Under the pieces are notes generated by a model. That model had not been told where the DNA came from, made no database searches, and worked only from the letters and a program-made list of their open reading frames with translations. From the IMG/VR virus record IMGVR_UViG_3300027969_004654, positions 1 to 24,028 of that record: 24,028 nt of DNA; one strand, 5' to 3'. This DNA is from a virus. How positions within the stretch are numbered: the stretch's first letter is position 1; the number at the start of each line of letters is the position of its first letter. Position numbers and translations under genes: made by a program. Positions 8,953-16,678 of the stretch are shown piece by piece.

Positions 8953-9382
8953 CGTAATTATCAGAGTCGATTGGTTTAATGTAAATATGCTGACCGTGTG
9001 TAGTATACGGATCATTCATAGCACTTTCATAAAACTGCTCTTTATAATTTGTTAATGCTTCGTGATGTCTTTTTTCTTTTTTAATTCTATTAATAAATGC
9101 ATGAAAAGCGATTGTAGTAAAGTATGAGAAGGGATTAGAGTTAGCATCAAAACTATACTTTCTATATTTTAGAGCTGCATACATTTTTATTAAAGCATCT
9201 CCTATCATATCATCTTTATATGTATAGTTAATAAAAGATGGATTGTAACTTAGTCCATAGGCTATCTTTTTTATATTTTCTGCAAGGTCATCTGTTAATT
9301 TATCACATTCGTAATATACTCTCAATGATTCTTTAAAATCTTTCGGATCAACATAATTGTGCTTCTCTTTAACTTCCTTCAT
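8933..9382 (-). CDS. 55: Late-transcription sigma factor gp55
   Basis: A 149-residue minimal sigma factor that directs host RNA polymerase to late promoters with a TATAAATA -10 element; in T4 it works with the gp33 co-activator and the gp45 clamp. The region 2-like core is clear: YTYKDDMIGDALIKMYAALK (53-72), then NPFSYFTTIAFHAFINRIKK (83-102), very close to T4-type gp55 proteins. The C-terminal 35 residues are acidic/polar, where the clamp-binding tail sits in T4. Its presence is matched by TATAAATA elements before plus-strand genes at 11271 and 12500. A plausible promoter, TTGATT-16-TATCAT, ends 5 nt before the ATG. Confidence 0.93.
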   Translation of the reverse strand: MKEVKEKHNYVDPKDFKESLRVYYECDKLTDDLAENIKKIAYGLSYNPSFINYTYKDDMIGDALIKMYAALKYRKYSFDANSNPFSYFTTIAFHAFINRIKKEKRHHEALTNYKEQFYESAMNDPYTTHGQHIYIKPIDSDNYDEYNAE

Positions 9383-9387
9383 ACATA

Positions 9388-9415
9388 ATGATATTACCGA
9401 TATTAATTAAATCAA
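9388..9415 (-). promoter_or_regulatory. Putative sigma70-type promoter for gene 55
   Basis: Reading the minus strand: TTGATT at 9415-9410, a 16-nt spacer, TATCAT at 9393-9388, then 5 nt to the ATG at 9382. The -35 hexamer is the same as the one before the uvsY-like gene. It overlaps the stop codon region of uvsW. The -10 is only 4/6, so this is a moderate call. Confidence 0.4.
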
Positions 9416-10857
9416 GGTTGAATTATATATTTTATAGTATTTTTTATTTTTTCTAACCTATAAATTTCTTGTCTTTTTAGATTATGCTCTTTACCATACT
9501 TTAAATTATCAGCAATATCTAAAATTATTAACTTTTCTTTATTATTATGCTTTCTTAAACCTCTACCAATTGACTGAACTGTGCGTACAAAGGATTTACC
9601 TCCTGCGGCAAAAATAATATTATGAAGATTTTTAATATTCACACCAGTTGAGAATATAGCACTAATAGCAACACATATAATGTTGTTATTTTTTTCCATT
9701 ATTTGCTTTATTTTTTCTCTTTCATCAACTTCAACCGAGCCTCTTATAAAAAAGACCTGCTTATCAGCGAGATTTACTAATTTGTTATAAACTATCTCAC
9801 CGTGTTCAATAAAATTAACAAGTATTAATGTATTATTATTGAGTTTTTTACATAAAGTTAACAATAAGTTATTTCTAAACTCACTATTATGTAAAAAAGT
9901 CAATTCATCCCTGTAACTATTGTCAGTTAGATTAGGCGGTCTGCTGTTATATGTAATATCTAGTGTTTTGATCTCAACATTTACTAAAAACTCTTCTGTT
10001 CTTAGCTCATAACTTGATTTTTCGTATATTGTCGGACCAAATTTACCTAAAATAGACCATTTATCGACTTGTTCTTCAGGTAGAGTACCTGTAAAACCAT
10101 ACTTACTAAGGGTTTTTATCTTAGAAACTATCTTACTAATCTTATTATCTGCTTTAATGACGTGTGCTTCATCTACTATAAGTAAATCTACATACTTTAC
10201 CCATTCATTCCTATCAAATTGACTCTGAAGTATACCGATATTACAAATAATAACATTAGCCGACATATCTGGAGCATGTGCGCCGGTCCATTTTGTAAGA
10301 TTAAAAGTAATACCACATTTAATAAACTCATCATATGTCTGTGCTACTAAACCTAAGTCAGGTACAATGACTAAACACTTAAATAAGTTAGGTTTATTGC
10401 TGTTTTTATAGTGATTTTCAATAAGAGCAGCTGTTACAAATGTTTTTCCTGCACCAGTACCTAAGATACATAGTCCTCTTCCTAACTTCAAGGCTTTTAA
10501 CACAACTTCTTCTTGATAATCACGTAACTTATACTTAAAAGTATCAAGAAGAAGGGGATTACTGTTAGATATAGTGTCTAACACCTCCTGTAATTTACTT
10601 GTTATAATAAGATTAACAAGTTTTTGGGTTTCTATAAGGTATTTTCGTAACTCCCAGTAGATTCCAAACTCACAAATACCTGTTGGTGTGATTATATACT
10701 TACGTTGAGGTGCAAATCTATTAGTACGTCGTGCAAAATGTGCGTTTTTAACCTTAACACTGAAAAAGTTACGGATTTCTGCAAATAAATCAGTATTTTC
10801 CGTATAAATTCGCAATTTACCTGCAGAAACAGTGTAATCTAGTGTAATATCCGTCAT
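9412..10857 (-). CDS. uvsW: UvsW-like SF2 DNA/RNA helicase
   Basis: A 481-residue superfamily 2 helicase. In T4, UvsW unwinds branched recombination intermediates and R-loops, switching replication from origin-dependent to recombination-dependent. Motifs: LRDYQEEVV (Q-motif-like, 111-119), Walker A GTGAGKT (133-139), motif Ia VIVPDLGLVAQ, DEAH box VDEAH (228-232), motif III FTGTLPE (255-261), and motif VI QSIGRGLRKH near 435. The N-terminal ~110 residues correspond to the T4 DNA-binding region. It is somewhat shorter than T4 UvsW (587). Its ATG overlaps the uvsY-like stop by four bases (ATGA), so the two are translationally coupled, matching their shared role in recombination. Confidence 0.92.
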   Translation of the reverse strand: MTDITLDYTVSAGKLRIYTENTDLFAEIRNFFSVKVKNAHFARRTNRFAPQRKYIITPTGICEFGIYWELRKYLIETQKLVNLIITSKLQEVLDTISNSNPLLLDTFKYKLRDYQEEVVLKALKLGRGLCILGTGAGKTFVTAALIENHYKNSNKPNLFKCLVIVPDLGLVAQTYDEFIKCGITFNLTKWTGAHAPDMSANVIICNIGILQSQFDRNEWVKYVDLLIVDEAHVIKADNKISKIVSKIKTLSKYGFTGTLPEEQVDKWSILGKFGPTIYEKSSYELRTEEFLVNVEIKTLDITYNSRPPNLTDNSYRDELTFLHNSEFRNNLLLTLCKKLNNNTLILVNFIEHGEIVYNKLVNLADKQVFFIRGSVEVDEREKIKQIMEKNNNIICVAISAIFSTGVNIKNLHNIIFAAGGKSFVRTVQSIGRGLRKHNNKEKLIILDIADNLKYGKEHNLKRQEIYRLEKIKNTIKYIIQP

Positions 10858-11249
10858 AATTGCTCAAGTTTAGCTAGTTCAACAACGTTTTTTATCTCCC
10901 ACACCATGGATCCCATAATTTTTTCGACTTTTTCGAGGTATTCAATAATATAATCATACTCTTTTATCTTATCACTGTATGTTTCCATGTCTTTTGTGTT
11001 TTCTGCTGCGTATTCTGCTGTTTGTATAGTAATTTTAACGGGACTTTCATTTAAAATACGTTGTGCAAGCTCTTTTTTAAATGCTTTTTTATGTTTTATA
11101 AGCTTTTCTCGTTTAATCTTAGCATCAATTAGTCTAGCTACCCAAAAATGCTTACGAGAAGGCAGTTTTAACTGAATATCCTTGATATTAAAGTCAGTTA
11201 CCACTAAATCTTTATTAATCTCGTCTATATATTTGGCTAATAGTTCCAC
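10854..11249 (-). CDS. uvsY: UvsY-like recombination mediator
   Basis: A 131-residue, largely alpha-helical, charged protein. Length (T4 UvsY 137), helical character, a Trp/Lys-rich segment (HFWVARLIDAKIKREKLIKH) and its place directly before uvsW support a UvsY-type mediator that loads the UvsX recombinase on gp32-coated single-stranded DNA. Sequence similarity is not strong by eye, so this is partly contextual. The only in-frame start is a GTG at 11249; the nearby ATG at 11251 hits a stop at once. A TATACT element sits exactly 6 nt before that GTG, predicting a leaderless message. It heads the minus-strand recombination series. Confidence 0.7.
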   Translation of the reverse strand: MELLAKYIDEINKDLVVTDFNIKDIQLKLPSRKHFWVARLIDAKIKREKLIKHKKAFKKELAQRILNESPVKITIQTAEYAAENTKDMETYSDKIKEYDYIIEYLEKVEKIMGSMVWEIKNVVELAKLEQL

Positions 11250-11255
11250 ATATAC

Positions 11256-11283
11256 AGTATAAATATAAATATGACTAAATCAA
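11256..11283 (-). promoter_or_regulatory. Putative sigma70-type promoter for the uvsY-uvsW series
   Basis: Minus strand: TTGATT at 11283-11278, 16-nt spacer, TATACT at 11261-11256, 6 nt to the GTG start at 11249. The -35 lies inside codons 3-5 of the oppositely oriented gene at 11271 and the -10 overlaps that gene's late-type promoter. Confidence 0.55.
11258..11265 (+). promoter_or_regulatory. T4-type late promoter (TATAAATA)
   Basis: A perfect TATAAATA, the gp55-recognised late -10 element, with exactly 5 nt before the ATG at 11271. With T4 geometry (element at -13 to -6) the transcript would begin on the A of the ATG. It shares bases with the minus-strand -10 of the uvsY-like gene. Confidence 0.6.
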
Positions 11284-11543
11284 TAGGTAAATTTCAAGAA
11301 GCTTTTAACAAAGTAATAGAGGAGGACTCTTTTTCTGCAGGAGCTCTTGGAGGATCTGCGGGAGGATATAACCCCTCAGCAGGTAAAATTTCGTCAACTG
11401 ACTTTTATGCTCCAGGAGATGCGCGTATTGCAGCGCCGCCTGGCGTTATACAAAAACGAATCGGTGCAATAAAGTTAAAATCAAAACGAACACGTAAACA
11501 AACTAAAAGACGTACACAAAAGCGAGGAACAACAGCACTATGA
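11271..11543 (+). CDS. Small basic-tailed protein, possible internal head protein
   Basis: A 90-residue protein of no family I can name. It has three parts: an N-terminal segment GKFQEAFNKVIEED (6-19) resembling the capsid-targeting leaders of this region, a Gly/Ser/Ala-rich stretch, and a C-terminal tail (about 66-86) of almost only Lys, Arg, Thr and Gln. Such a tail suggests DNA or RNA binding; T4 internal head proteins are likewise small, basic and packaged with DNA. It is the first gene of the plus-strand series, driven by a perfect TATAAATA, and its stop overlaps the next start (ATGA). Role is inference. Confidence 0.72.
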   Translation: MTKSIGKFQEAFNKVIEEDSFSAGALGGSAGGYNPSAGKISSTDFYAPGDARIAAPPGVIQKRIGAIKLKSKRTRKQTKRRTQKRGTTAL

Positions 11544-11962
11544 CTGACTTAGGTCATTGGAACTATGCTAATATATTAACAGAATCGACTGAATTACCGT
11601 TCGGATTTGTGTATATTATTACAAACTGTGTTAATAATAAGAAGTATATTGGTAAGAAGCAATGTCAAACAGTGAAAAAGCGGGCTCCTCTTAAGGGAAA
11701 AACTAGGAAACGACGTGAAATAGTTGAGACAGACTGGAAGACATATACATCATCTTCAAATGATTTAAATAAAGACATAGAATTACACGGTAAATCTAAT
11801 TTTAAATTTGAAATATTACAGTGGTGTAACTCAAAGTGGATGTTATCATATATAGAAGCTAAACTTCAATTTGAACATGAAGTGCTTTTAGATAGCTCAT
11901 ACTATAATGGAATCATTAACTTACGCATCGGTAAAAAACCAGCAAGCTACGATTGTTTATAA
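11540..11962 (+). CDS. GIY-YIG nuclease-like protein
   Basis: A 140-residue protein with a GIY-YIG nuclease core: FVYIIT (23-28) and KKYIGKK (34-40) for the two motif strands, the basic KGKTRKRR (52-59), YTSSSNDL (69-76), the metal-binding Glu106 in YIEAKLQFE, and Asn123 in YYNGII. The KGKxRKRR plus WKxYxSSSxxL pattern matches a conserved, stand-alone nuclease found in many marine T4-like phages; I know of no proven function for it. The catalytic Arg after YIG is not obvious. It is not embedded in another gene, so a resident role (packaging or repair) is as likely as homing. Start ATG overlaps the preceding stop. AGGA lies 11 nt upstream. Confidence 0.85.
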   Translation: MTDLGHWNYANILTESTELPFGFVYIITNCVNNKKYIGKKQCQTVKKRAPLKGKTRKRREIVETDWKTYTSSSNDLNKDIELHGKSNFKFEILQWCNSKWMLSYIEAKLQFEHEVLLDSSYYNGIINLRIGKKPASYDCL

Positions 11963-12485
11963 TGTTAATAATAAGAAAATTAATTTACTTAATATAAACG
12001 ATATCATAAGAGATGCTTACTTTCAAGTAAATATAGATGCAAGTACGTATAATATACCAGATGATTATAAAAACGGTGATATAAAGAAGTTATTTTACAA
12101 TTATGTAATTTATGAATTATGTGAGATGTTAAAAGTTAAACATAATGGTTATAAGACAGTTATATATTATAATACACACTCTAAATTTAATAAAGAAATA
12201 GGTAAAGATTTTATTAAAGCTAGTAGCTATATTATTAATAATCTAATAAAAATGCTACCTCTTATTTTTATTAGAATTAATTATACTTTTCATACGTTTA
12301 TTCAAAAAGTAGAACAAAACGACACAGAGTGTTGTATTTTAATAGAGAATAGCATTAAAAAAACGTTAGATTTTGATATGTGTAAAATAACGTCTAAGAA
12401 ACTTAACTCCTTTATTACTAAAAATAAATTAACATTTTTAGGTGAAGGTTATTTTAAAAATAACTTCTATAAATTATTATTTTAA
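11907..12485 (+). CDS. Conserved-looking hypothetical protein
   Basis: A 192-residue Ile/Asn/Lys-rich protein that I cannot assign. No signal peptide or membrane helix; predicted mixed alpha/beta with several hydrophobic helices (YELCEMLKV, SYIINNLIKML). The ATG at 11907 overlaps the GIY-YIG gene by 56 bases; no later ATG, GTG or TTG lies near the end of that gene in this frame, so either the long overlap is real or a non-standard start after 11950 (near ATIVYNVNNKK, which reads like a natural N-terminus) is used. Confidence 0.65.
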   Translation: MESLTYASVKNQQATIVYNVNNKKINLLNINDIIRDAYFQVNIDASTYNIPDDYKNGDIKKLFYNYVIYELCEMLKVKHNGYKTVIYYNTHSKFNKEIGKDFIKASSYIINNLIKMLPLIFIRINYTFHTFIQKVEQNDTECCILIENSIKKTLDFDMCKITSKKLNSFITKNKLTFLGEGYFKNNFYKLLF

Positions 12486-12486
12486 G

Positions 12487-12494
12487 TATAAATA
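12487..12494 (+). promoter_or_regulatory. T4-type late promoter (TATAAATA)
   Basis: A second perfect TATAAATA, again exactly 5 nt before an ATG (12500). It starts just after the preceding gene's stop. Confidence 0.55.
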
Positions 12495-12499
12495 TTATT

Positions 12500-12910
12500 A
12501 TGAGAAAATTTTTAAGGGTGGTGGAATCTAATCTACCGTCAGAAGATCAGACTAATCATACTTTAACGTCTAATAGTATACTTATGGATATAACAGACAG
12601 TATACGAAATTTAAATTTAAAATATTTTATTAAACCGAGTAGACCTACTAAACCAGCAGCGACTGGAGATGTAGAAGAAACAGGTATTATATATGCTAAC
12701 AATACACCTAAGTTTAAGATTACTATAACACCTATTGTCTCAGAAGATGCAGAGGACTCTGATATTATAGGAGGCGGAATAAAAACAAGTACTAAATACG
12801 GTCCCGGTGCTCGTGTAGCTGCAGATAAACTAGCTCAAACTGCGACGCGTAGATTTTCTGATGTAGAAAAAGAATTAAATTCAAGAAAACCTAAAGCAAA
12901 TATAATTTAA
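12500..12910 (+). CDS. Hypothetical protein with capsid-leader-like N-terminus
   Basis: A 136-residue protein of unknown family. It begins MRKFLRVVES, matching the aromatic-hydrophobic-Glu leader shared by several neighbours. The rest is polar: a Pro/Lys segment (KPSRPTKPAATG), an acidic patch EDAEDSD, a Gly-rich turn IIGGGIK and a charged helical C-terminus. It is preceded by a perfect late-type promoter. Its TAA overlaps the next ATG (TAATG), so the two are coupled. Confidence 0.65.
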   Translation: MRKFLRVVESNLPSEDQTNHTLTSNSILMDITDSIRNLNLKYFIKPSRPTKPAATGDVEETGIIYANNTPKFKITITPIVSEDAEDSDIIGGGIKTSTKYGPGARVAADKLAQTATRRFSDVEKELNSRKPKANII

Positions 12911-13476
12911 TGAAAACTCTAAATCTAATAAACAAATATTTTAGAATTATAGAGCAAAGTAATCAACCTCTTGATGCAACAGAGCCAACTTCTCAGCAAC
13001 CTCAAGAAGGAGCACCTGCTTCTGAGCAACCTGAAGAAGAGGATAAAGGTATAGCTAGTGCTGGTGAACAATATTTAATTGTTTTAGCTATTAAAGCATT
13101 TGCACATACCCCTAAAAATGAAGAATTGCGGTGGCTAGATAAGATACAATCAACTTATCGTAATACAAATCCTAAAAAAATAGCAGCACACATAGCTCCA
13201 AGGGTTGGTCTTTCACAAAAAGAATTTTCAAAGTTATATGTAGCTCCTAAGCCAGATCAAGAAGTTAATCCGTTATCTGAAGAGGGTGAAAAGATGTTAA
13301 TTGATATCATTATGAGAGCATTTGAACATACTCCAGATGATAATGAATTATCTATAATAGATACAGTACGTCGAGAATATTTTAAGACAGCTCCAGAAGA
13401 AGTTACCTCAACAATACAAAAGTTACTTGATGGTGGTAAAGAAGAGCTTACAAATACTATCAATCAATATTATTAA
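12910..13476 (+). CDS. Hypothetical protein with a tandem ~48-residue repeat
   Basis: A 188-residue protein starting MKTLNLINKYFRIIEQ, a variant of the shared leader, followed by a Pro/Gln/Glu-rich linker (18-46). The remainder is an internal duplication: residues 52-99 (GEQYLIVLAIKAFAHTPKN and onward) align with 126-173 (GEKMLIDIIMRAFEHTPDD and onward), sharing GE, LI, AF, HTP, EL and a D at matching positions. Each copy looks like a small helical domain. Function unknown; duplication suggests two equivalent binding sites or a pseudo-symmetric structural part. Coupled to the gene upstream by TAATG. Confidence 0.7.
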   Translation: MKTLNLINKYFRIIEQSNQPLDATEPTSQQPQEGAPASEQPEEEDKGIASAGEQYLIVLAIKAFAHTPKNEELRWLDKIQSTYRNTNPKKIAAHIAPRVGLSQKEFSKLYVAPKPDQEVNPLSEEGEKMLIDIIMRAFEHTPDDNELSIIDTVRREYFKTAPEEVTSTIQKLLDGGKEELTNTINQYY

Positions 13477-13480
13477 AATT

Positions 13481-14818
13481 ATGAATCATAGACTTGAAGC
13501 TATATATGAAAGTATATATAATAATACTAACGAGTATAATACACCATCAACATTAGAGGAAGCATATAAAAATATATATAAGCAAGCTATAATACCAGAA
13601 AGATTAGAAGTTAGAGGTTATAAAAATAAAAAAGCTGTCGCACAAGCTATTACAAATAATAATCCCGATTTTAAAATTGGCTCTACTAGTCCTGATATTA
13701 GAATACAGCCAATAAATAAAGAATTAGCTAAGGATAAAGATAATTTAAAAAAATCTTTTATTGATAGTTTAGATGATATTAATTTAGTATTTATTGATAC
13801 CTTACAGCCTCGAGAGTCGGGTAATCCGTCTAGTAAATTTAACGCCTTCAAGGTTAAAGATGCAATATCGGCTAATGAATTTATAATAGTTATTTCTGGA
13901 GGTGCAGCTGCTAATAAAGGTATGGCGTTTGAGCGCGATATTCTTGAATCATTTAAAAAATACTTTAATGAATTAAATAAAGCTGAAACAGACGAAGACA
14001 AAGAATTAATTAAAAAACCTTCAATGATTGAAAAACTTGAGGATAATTTAGATGTTAAATTTGTAGGTGTAGATGAAAATGCAACATTTACAAGATCGGT
14101 AAAGCGTCCGTTAACAGTATCTGGCGCTAATGATAAAGGTAAAGAGATTGCTGATGTTACGTTAATTGATGAAGACGGTAATCCGTACTTTATATCTTTA
14201 AAGGATATTGGAGGTAAAACAGTAGGCAATGCTGGGGCCGCTAGAATGTTCGGTATTAAGGATAATAAAGTCGATTTTATAAACAAAGAGCGTGACGACA
14301 TAGGAGGTAAATTAATGAAAGCAGCTGGGGTACATATACCTGCTGTTGAAAGAGGTCTGTCTGATTATTATAATAAAACAGTATCTCCACCTGAGTTAGC
14401 TGAAGTGATTAATACAACTGATCAAGCTGATAAAGATGTACTTCATAAGTTTATTGAATCAGCGTTTGATTACGGCTATATTTATGTTAAGCGAAAAAAT
14501 ACAAAAGATGACTTAGAAATAGAAGATTTATCAGATGAAGATAAGTTAGTTGATTTTATTGGTGATATTACTAAAGTTCAAGTAAAATATCCGTTTTATC
14601 AATCTGATGCAAGAAACGATAGTAGAAAAAGTATTAGTATTATAATGACAACTGATAAAAATATCTATAGTTTTGATATAAGAAACAAAAGTGGTGATAT
14701 TTTACCTAGTGAGATTAACTTAGTAAAATTAGGTTCAAAGAAAGAATTAAAAGCTGCAGCAAGTAGTGCTGCAAAAACAGATACTGAGGATACTCAATTA
14801 ACCGATATGTTAAATTAA
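13481..14818 (+). CDS. PD-(D/E)XK nuclease-like protein
   Basis: A 445-residue protein (start chosen at 13481, 4 bases after the preceding stop; an open extension to 13427 lies inside that gene). A helix with GMAFERDILESF (148-159) carries Glu151, and a beta hairpin IADVTLIDEDGNPYFISLKD contains Asp225 and S239-x-K241. Together they match the alpha-beta-beta geometry of PD-(D/E)XK nucleases, E ... D-x13-(S)xK, with Ser in place of the usual Glu/Asp. That variant may still be catalytic or may be a degraded site. Not recognised as any named T4 gene. The N-terminus MNHRLEAIYESIY is weakly like the leaders of neighbours. Confidence 0.6.
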   Translation: MNHRLEAIYESIYNNTNEYNTPSTLEEAYKNIYKQAIIPERLEVRGYKNKKAVAQAITNNNPDFKIGSTSPDIRIQPINKELAKDKDNLKKSFIDSLDDINLVFIDTLQPRESGNPSSKFNAFKVKDAISANEFIIVISGGAAANKGMAFERDILESFKKYFNELNKAETDEDKELIKKPSMIEKLEDNLDVKFVGVDENATFTRSVKRPLTVSGANDKGKEIADVTLIDEDGNPYFISLKDIGGKTVGNAGAARMFGIKDNKVDFINKERDDIGGKLMKAAGVHIPAVERGLSDYYNKTVSPPELAEVINTTDQADKDVLHKFIESAFDYGYIYVKRKNTKDDLEIEDLSDEDKLVDFIGDITKVQVKYPFYQSDARNDSRKSISIIMTTDKNIYSFDIRNKSGDILPSEINLVKLGSKKELKAAASSAAKTDTEDTQLTDMLN

Positions 14819-14821
14819 TTT

Positions 14822-16123
14822 ATGTTAAAATTCAACCAATATTTTAAGCAACACGTTCAATTAGTCAACGAATTTTTTGATGCTATTGATGGCGCAGTCA
14901 AGCATATTGATCATCTAGAGGAAACTATATTAAATAAAGGTAAGCAGGGAGTAAGAGAGGCTTTAAACCAAATTGAAGCTTCAATTTCATATTTTGTAGA
15001 TGAAACTGATTATAAGATAAGTACTAAATTTGATGGCAGTCCTGCTATAGTAGCTGGAGTTGATATAAATGATAGATTTTTTGTAGCTTCAAAATCGGCT
15101 TTTAATAAAGAGGGTAAATTTAACTACACAAAAGAAGATATTCAACGAAATCATGGCCACGCACCGGGGTTAGTTGAAAAGTTAAGCTTAGCGTTAGAAT
15201 ATCTACCGTCATTAAATTTAAAAGGCATATATCAAATGGACTATATGTTTGATAATATAATTAAGCAAGTTGAAACACCTAAACTAATTGATGGTGTCAA
15301 AAATGAAAATCGATTTATAACGTTTCAACCTAATACTATTAAGTATGCTGTATCACCAGATAGTCCATATGGTACTCAAATTATAAATTCTAAAATTGGT
15401 GTAGCAATTCATATTGAGTATATGGTTCAAAATGGTATTCTTAAGGTTAAAAAATACACTTCTTCACCAGATGAGTTTACGCCGTCGAAGACTGTGTTTG
15501 TATTTAATATCTTGGCAAATAAGCCTAAAAATGGTGCTAGTAAGTTTGGTAAGATTTTACTAAGAGATGTGCAAAAGAAAAAGAATTTAGCTTTAAAATT
15601 AGCTAACTCTGTTGATTTTAGTGGGTTAGCTAATTACACAATACCTCTTAAAACATATATTAATACTGAAGTTAGGGCAGGTAGATTTCTTGAAGATCCT
15701 GCAATGTCTGCTACTGAATTTATTACTTATATGATGGGTAAACTCACTAAGGAAATGGAAAATCTTAAAAGTGATAAAGGTAAAATTAAAAAAGAAGAGA
15801 ACATGAAAAAAGTTATTTCTGAATTAAAAGCTTTAAAGCCGTCTATACGTAAAGCTTTTGAAATAACCTTAATAGTCGCTAATTTAAAAAATAATCTTAT
15901 TCGTATATTTAACGAAATTACTAAAAATGATCTACTCGGCACGTATATCGAGGAATCAGCCGGAGTATGGCAAACAACAGCACCTGAAGGTTATGCTTTG
16001 TCAAAAGTTAATAATACAGATGGTGAAACCAACGATATAAGTAAACTTGTTCAGCGTGTTGGAGGATTTGCGCAAGCAAATTTTGCAAGTCCGGCACCTG
16101 GTCGAGATAGGCCTCAAAAATAA
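14822..16123 (+). CDS. KxDG-motif protein, possible ligase-fold nucleotidyltransferase
   Basis: A 433-residue protein of a family seen in T4-like phages but usually left unnamed. Residues 65-80 read KISTKFDGSPAIVAGV, a good match to motif I of covalent nucleotidyltransferases (ATP-dependent DNA/RNA ligases, capping enzymes), where the Lys of KxDG (K69) takes AMP. Downstream segments could be motif III (GIYQMDYMF), IV (IHIEYMV) and V (LKVKKYT), though these are weaker than in true ligases. The helical, Lys-rich C-terminal third has no known counterpart. N-terminus MLKFNQYF resembles the shared leader. Fold assignment is inference from motif I; a structure prediction would settle it. Confidence 0.6.
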   Translation: MLKFNQYFKQHVQLVNEFFDAIDGAVKHIDHLEETILNKGKQGVREALNQIEASISYFVDETDYKISTKFDGSPAIVAGVDINDRFFVASKSAFNKEGKFNYTKEDIQRNHGHAPGLVEKLSLALEYLPSLNLKGIYQMDYMFDNIIKQVETPKLIDGVKNENRFITFQPNTIKYAVSPDSPYGTQIINSKIGVAIHIEYMVQNGILKVKKYTSSPDEFTPSKTVFVFNILANKPKNGASKFGKILLRDVQKKKNLALKLANSVDFSGLANYTIPLKTYINTEVRAGRFLEDPAMSATEFITYMMGKLTKEMENLKSDKGKIKKEENMKKVISELKALKPSIRKAFEITLIVANLKNNLIRIFNEITKNDLLGTYIEESAGVWQTTAPEGYALSKVNNTDGETNDISKLVQRVGGFAQANFASPAPGRDRPQK

Positions 16124-16125
16124 AT

Positions 16126-16674
16126 ATGAAATCTTTTAAAAAATACTTTTTAGAACAAGCAGAAGATTCTATAGCTATATTACCTGGAGGATTTAAACCA
16201 CCTACAAAAGGACACTTTAACGCTTTTAATTATTTGTTACAAGACGCTAATAGAGGTATTGTATGTATCGGTAATAAAGATAGAGAAGGTATTACTGCTG
16301 AAATGTCTAAAAAAATATGGCAAATATATTCTAAATACTTTAATAAACCTGTTGAGGTAGTAGTGTCGTCAAGTTCACCTGTTAAATCAGTTTATGATAT
16401 TGCTATAGCAAACCCTGATATAAAACTATATATAGGGGCAGGTTCTAAAGATGAAAAAGATAATAGATTTACAAGTTTTACAAAAAATATAGAAAAATAT
16501 CCTCTTGTAAATATTGTACATATACCAATGCAATCTGAAGGTATATCTGGAACATTAACAAGACAAAAAATTCAAACAAATATTGATGATGCGTTAGATT
16601 ATTTTTTACCTGACTCTGTTAAATCAAATAGAGAAGACGTTTTACAAATAAAAAATATTTTATTGAATAAATAA
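16126..16674 (+). CDS. HxGH-superfamily nucleotidylyltransferase (NMNAT/PPAT-like)
   Basis: A 182-residue enzyme of the cytidylyltransferase-like fold, which joins NMP to a phosphorylated small molecule. The first motif is GGFKPPTKGHFNAF (21-34): the usual HxGH reads TxGH, as in some nucleotidylyltransferases. The second motif ISGTLTR matches the ISxTxxR site. Substrate cannot be told (NMN, phosphopantetheine or other). It starts MKSFKKYFLE, which aligns residue for residue in length with the T4 capsid-targeting peptide MKTYQEFIAE, so the protein may be packaged into the head. It starts 2 bases after the upstream stop. Confidence 0.82.
   Translation: MKSFKKYFLEQAEDSIAILPGGFKPPTKGHFNAFNYLLQDANRGIVCIGNKDREGITAEMSKKIWQIYSKYFNKPVEVVVSSSSPVKSVYDIAIANPDIKLYIGAGSKDEKDNRFTSFTKNIEKYPLVNIVHIPMQSEGISGTLTRQKIQTNIDDALDYFLPDSVKSNREDVLQIKNILLNK
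16666..16673 (+). promoter_or_regulatory. Late-promoter-like element (AATAAATA)
   Basis: Seven of eight bases of TATAAATA, exactly 5 nt before the ATG at 16679, the same geometry as the two perfect elements. A second, overlapping AATAAATA runs to 16677. AT-rich background weakens the call. Confidence 0.35.
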
Positions 16675-16678
16675 ATAT

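Noticed and set aside
8953-9015. 21-residue extension of gp47 into gene 55
   Set aside because: No similarity to the nuclease family N-terminus; the inner ATG at 8952 fits better.
13618-14301. 227-codon minus-strand open frame opposite the PD-(D/E)XK-like gene
   Set aside because: Composition is Ser/Leu-rich as expected from the antisense of Asp/Glu/Lys-rich coding sequence; no motif, no start context, and the plus-strand gene fits the operon.
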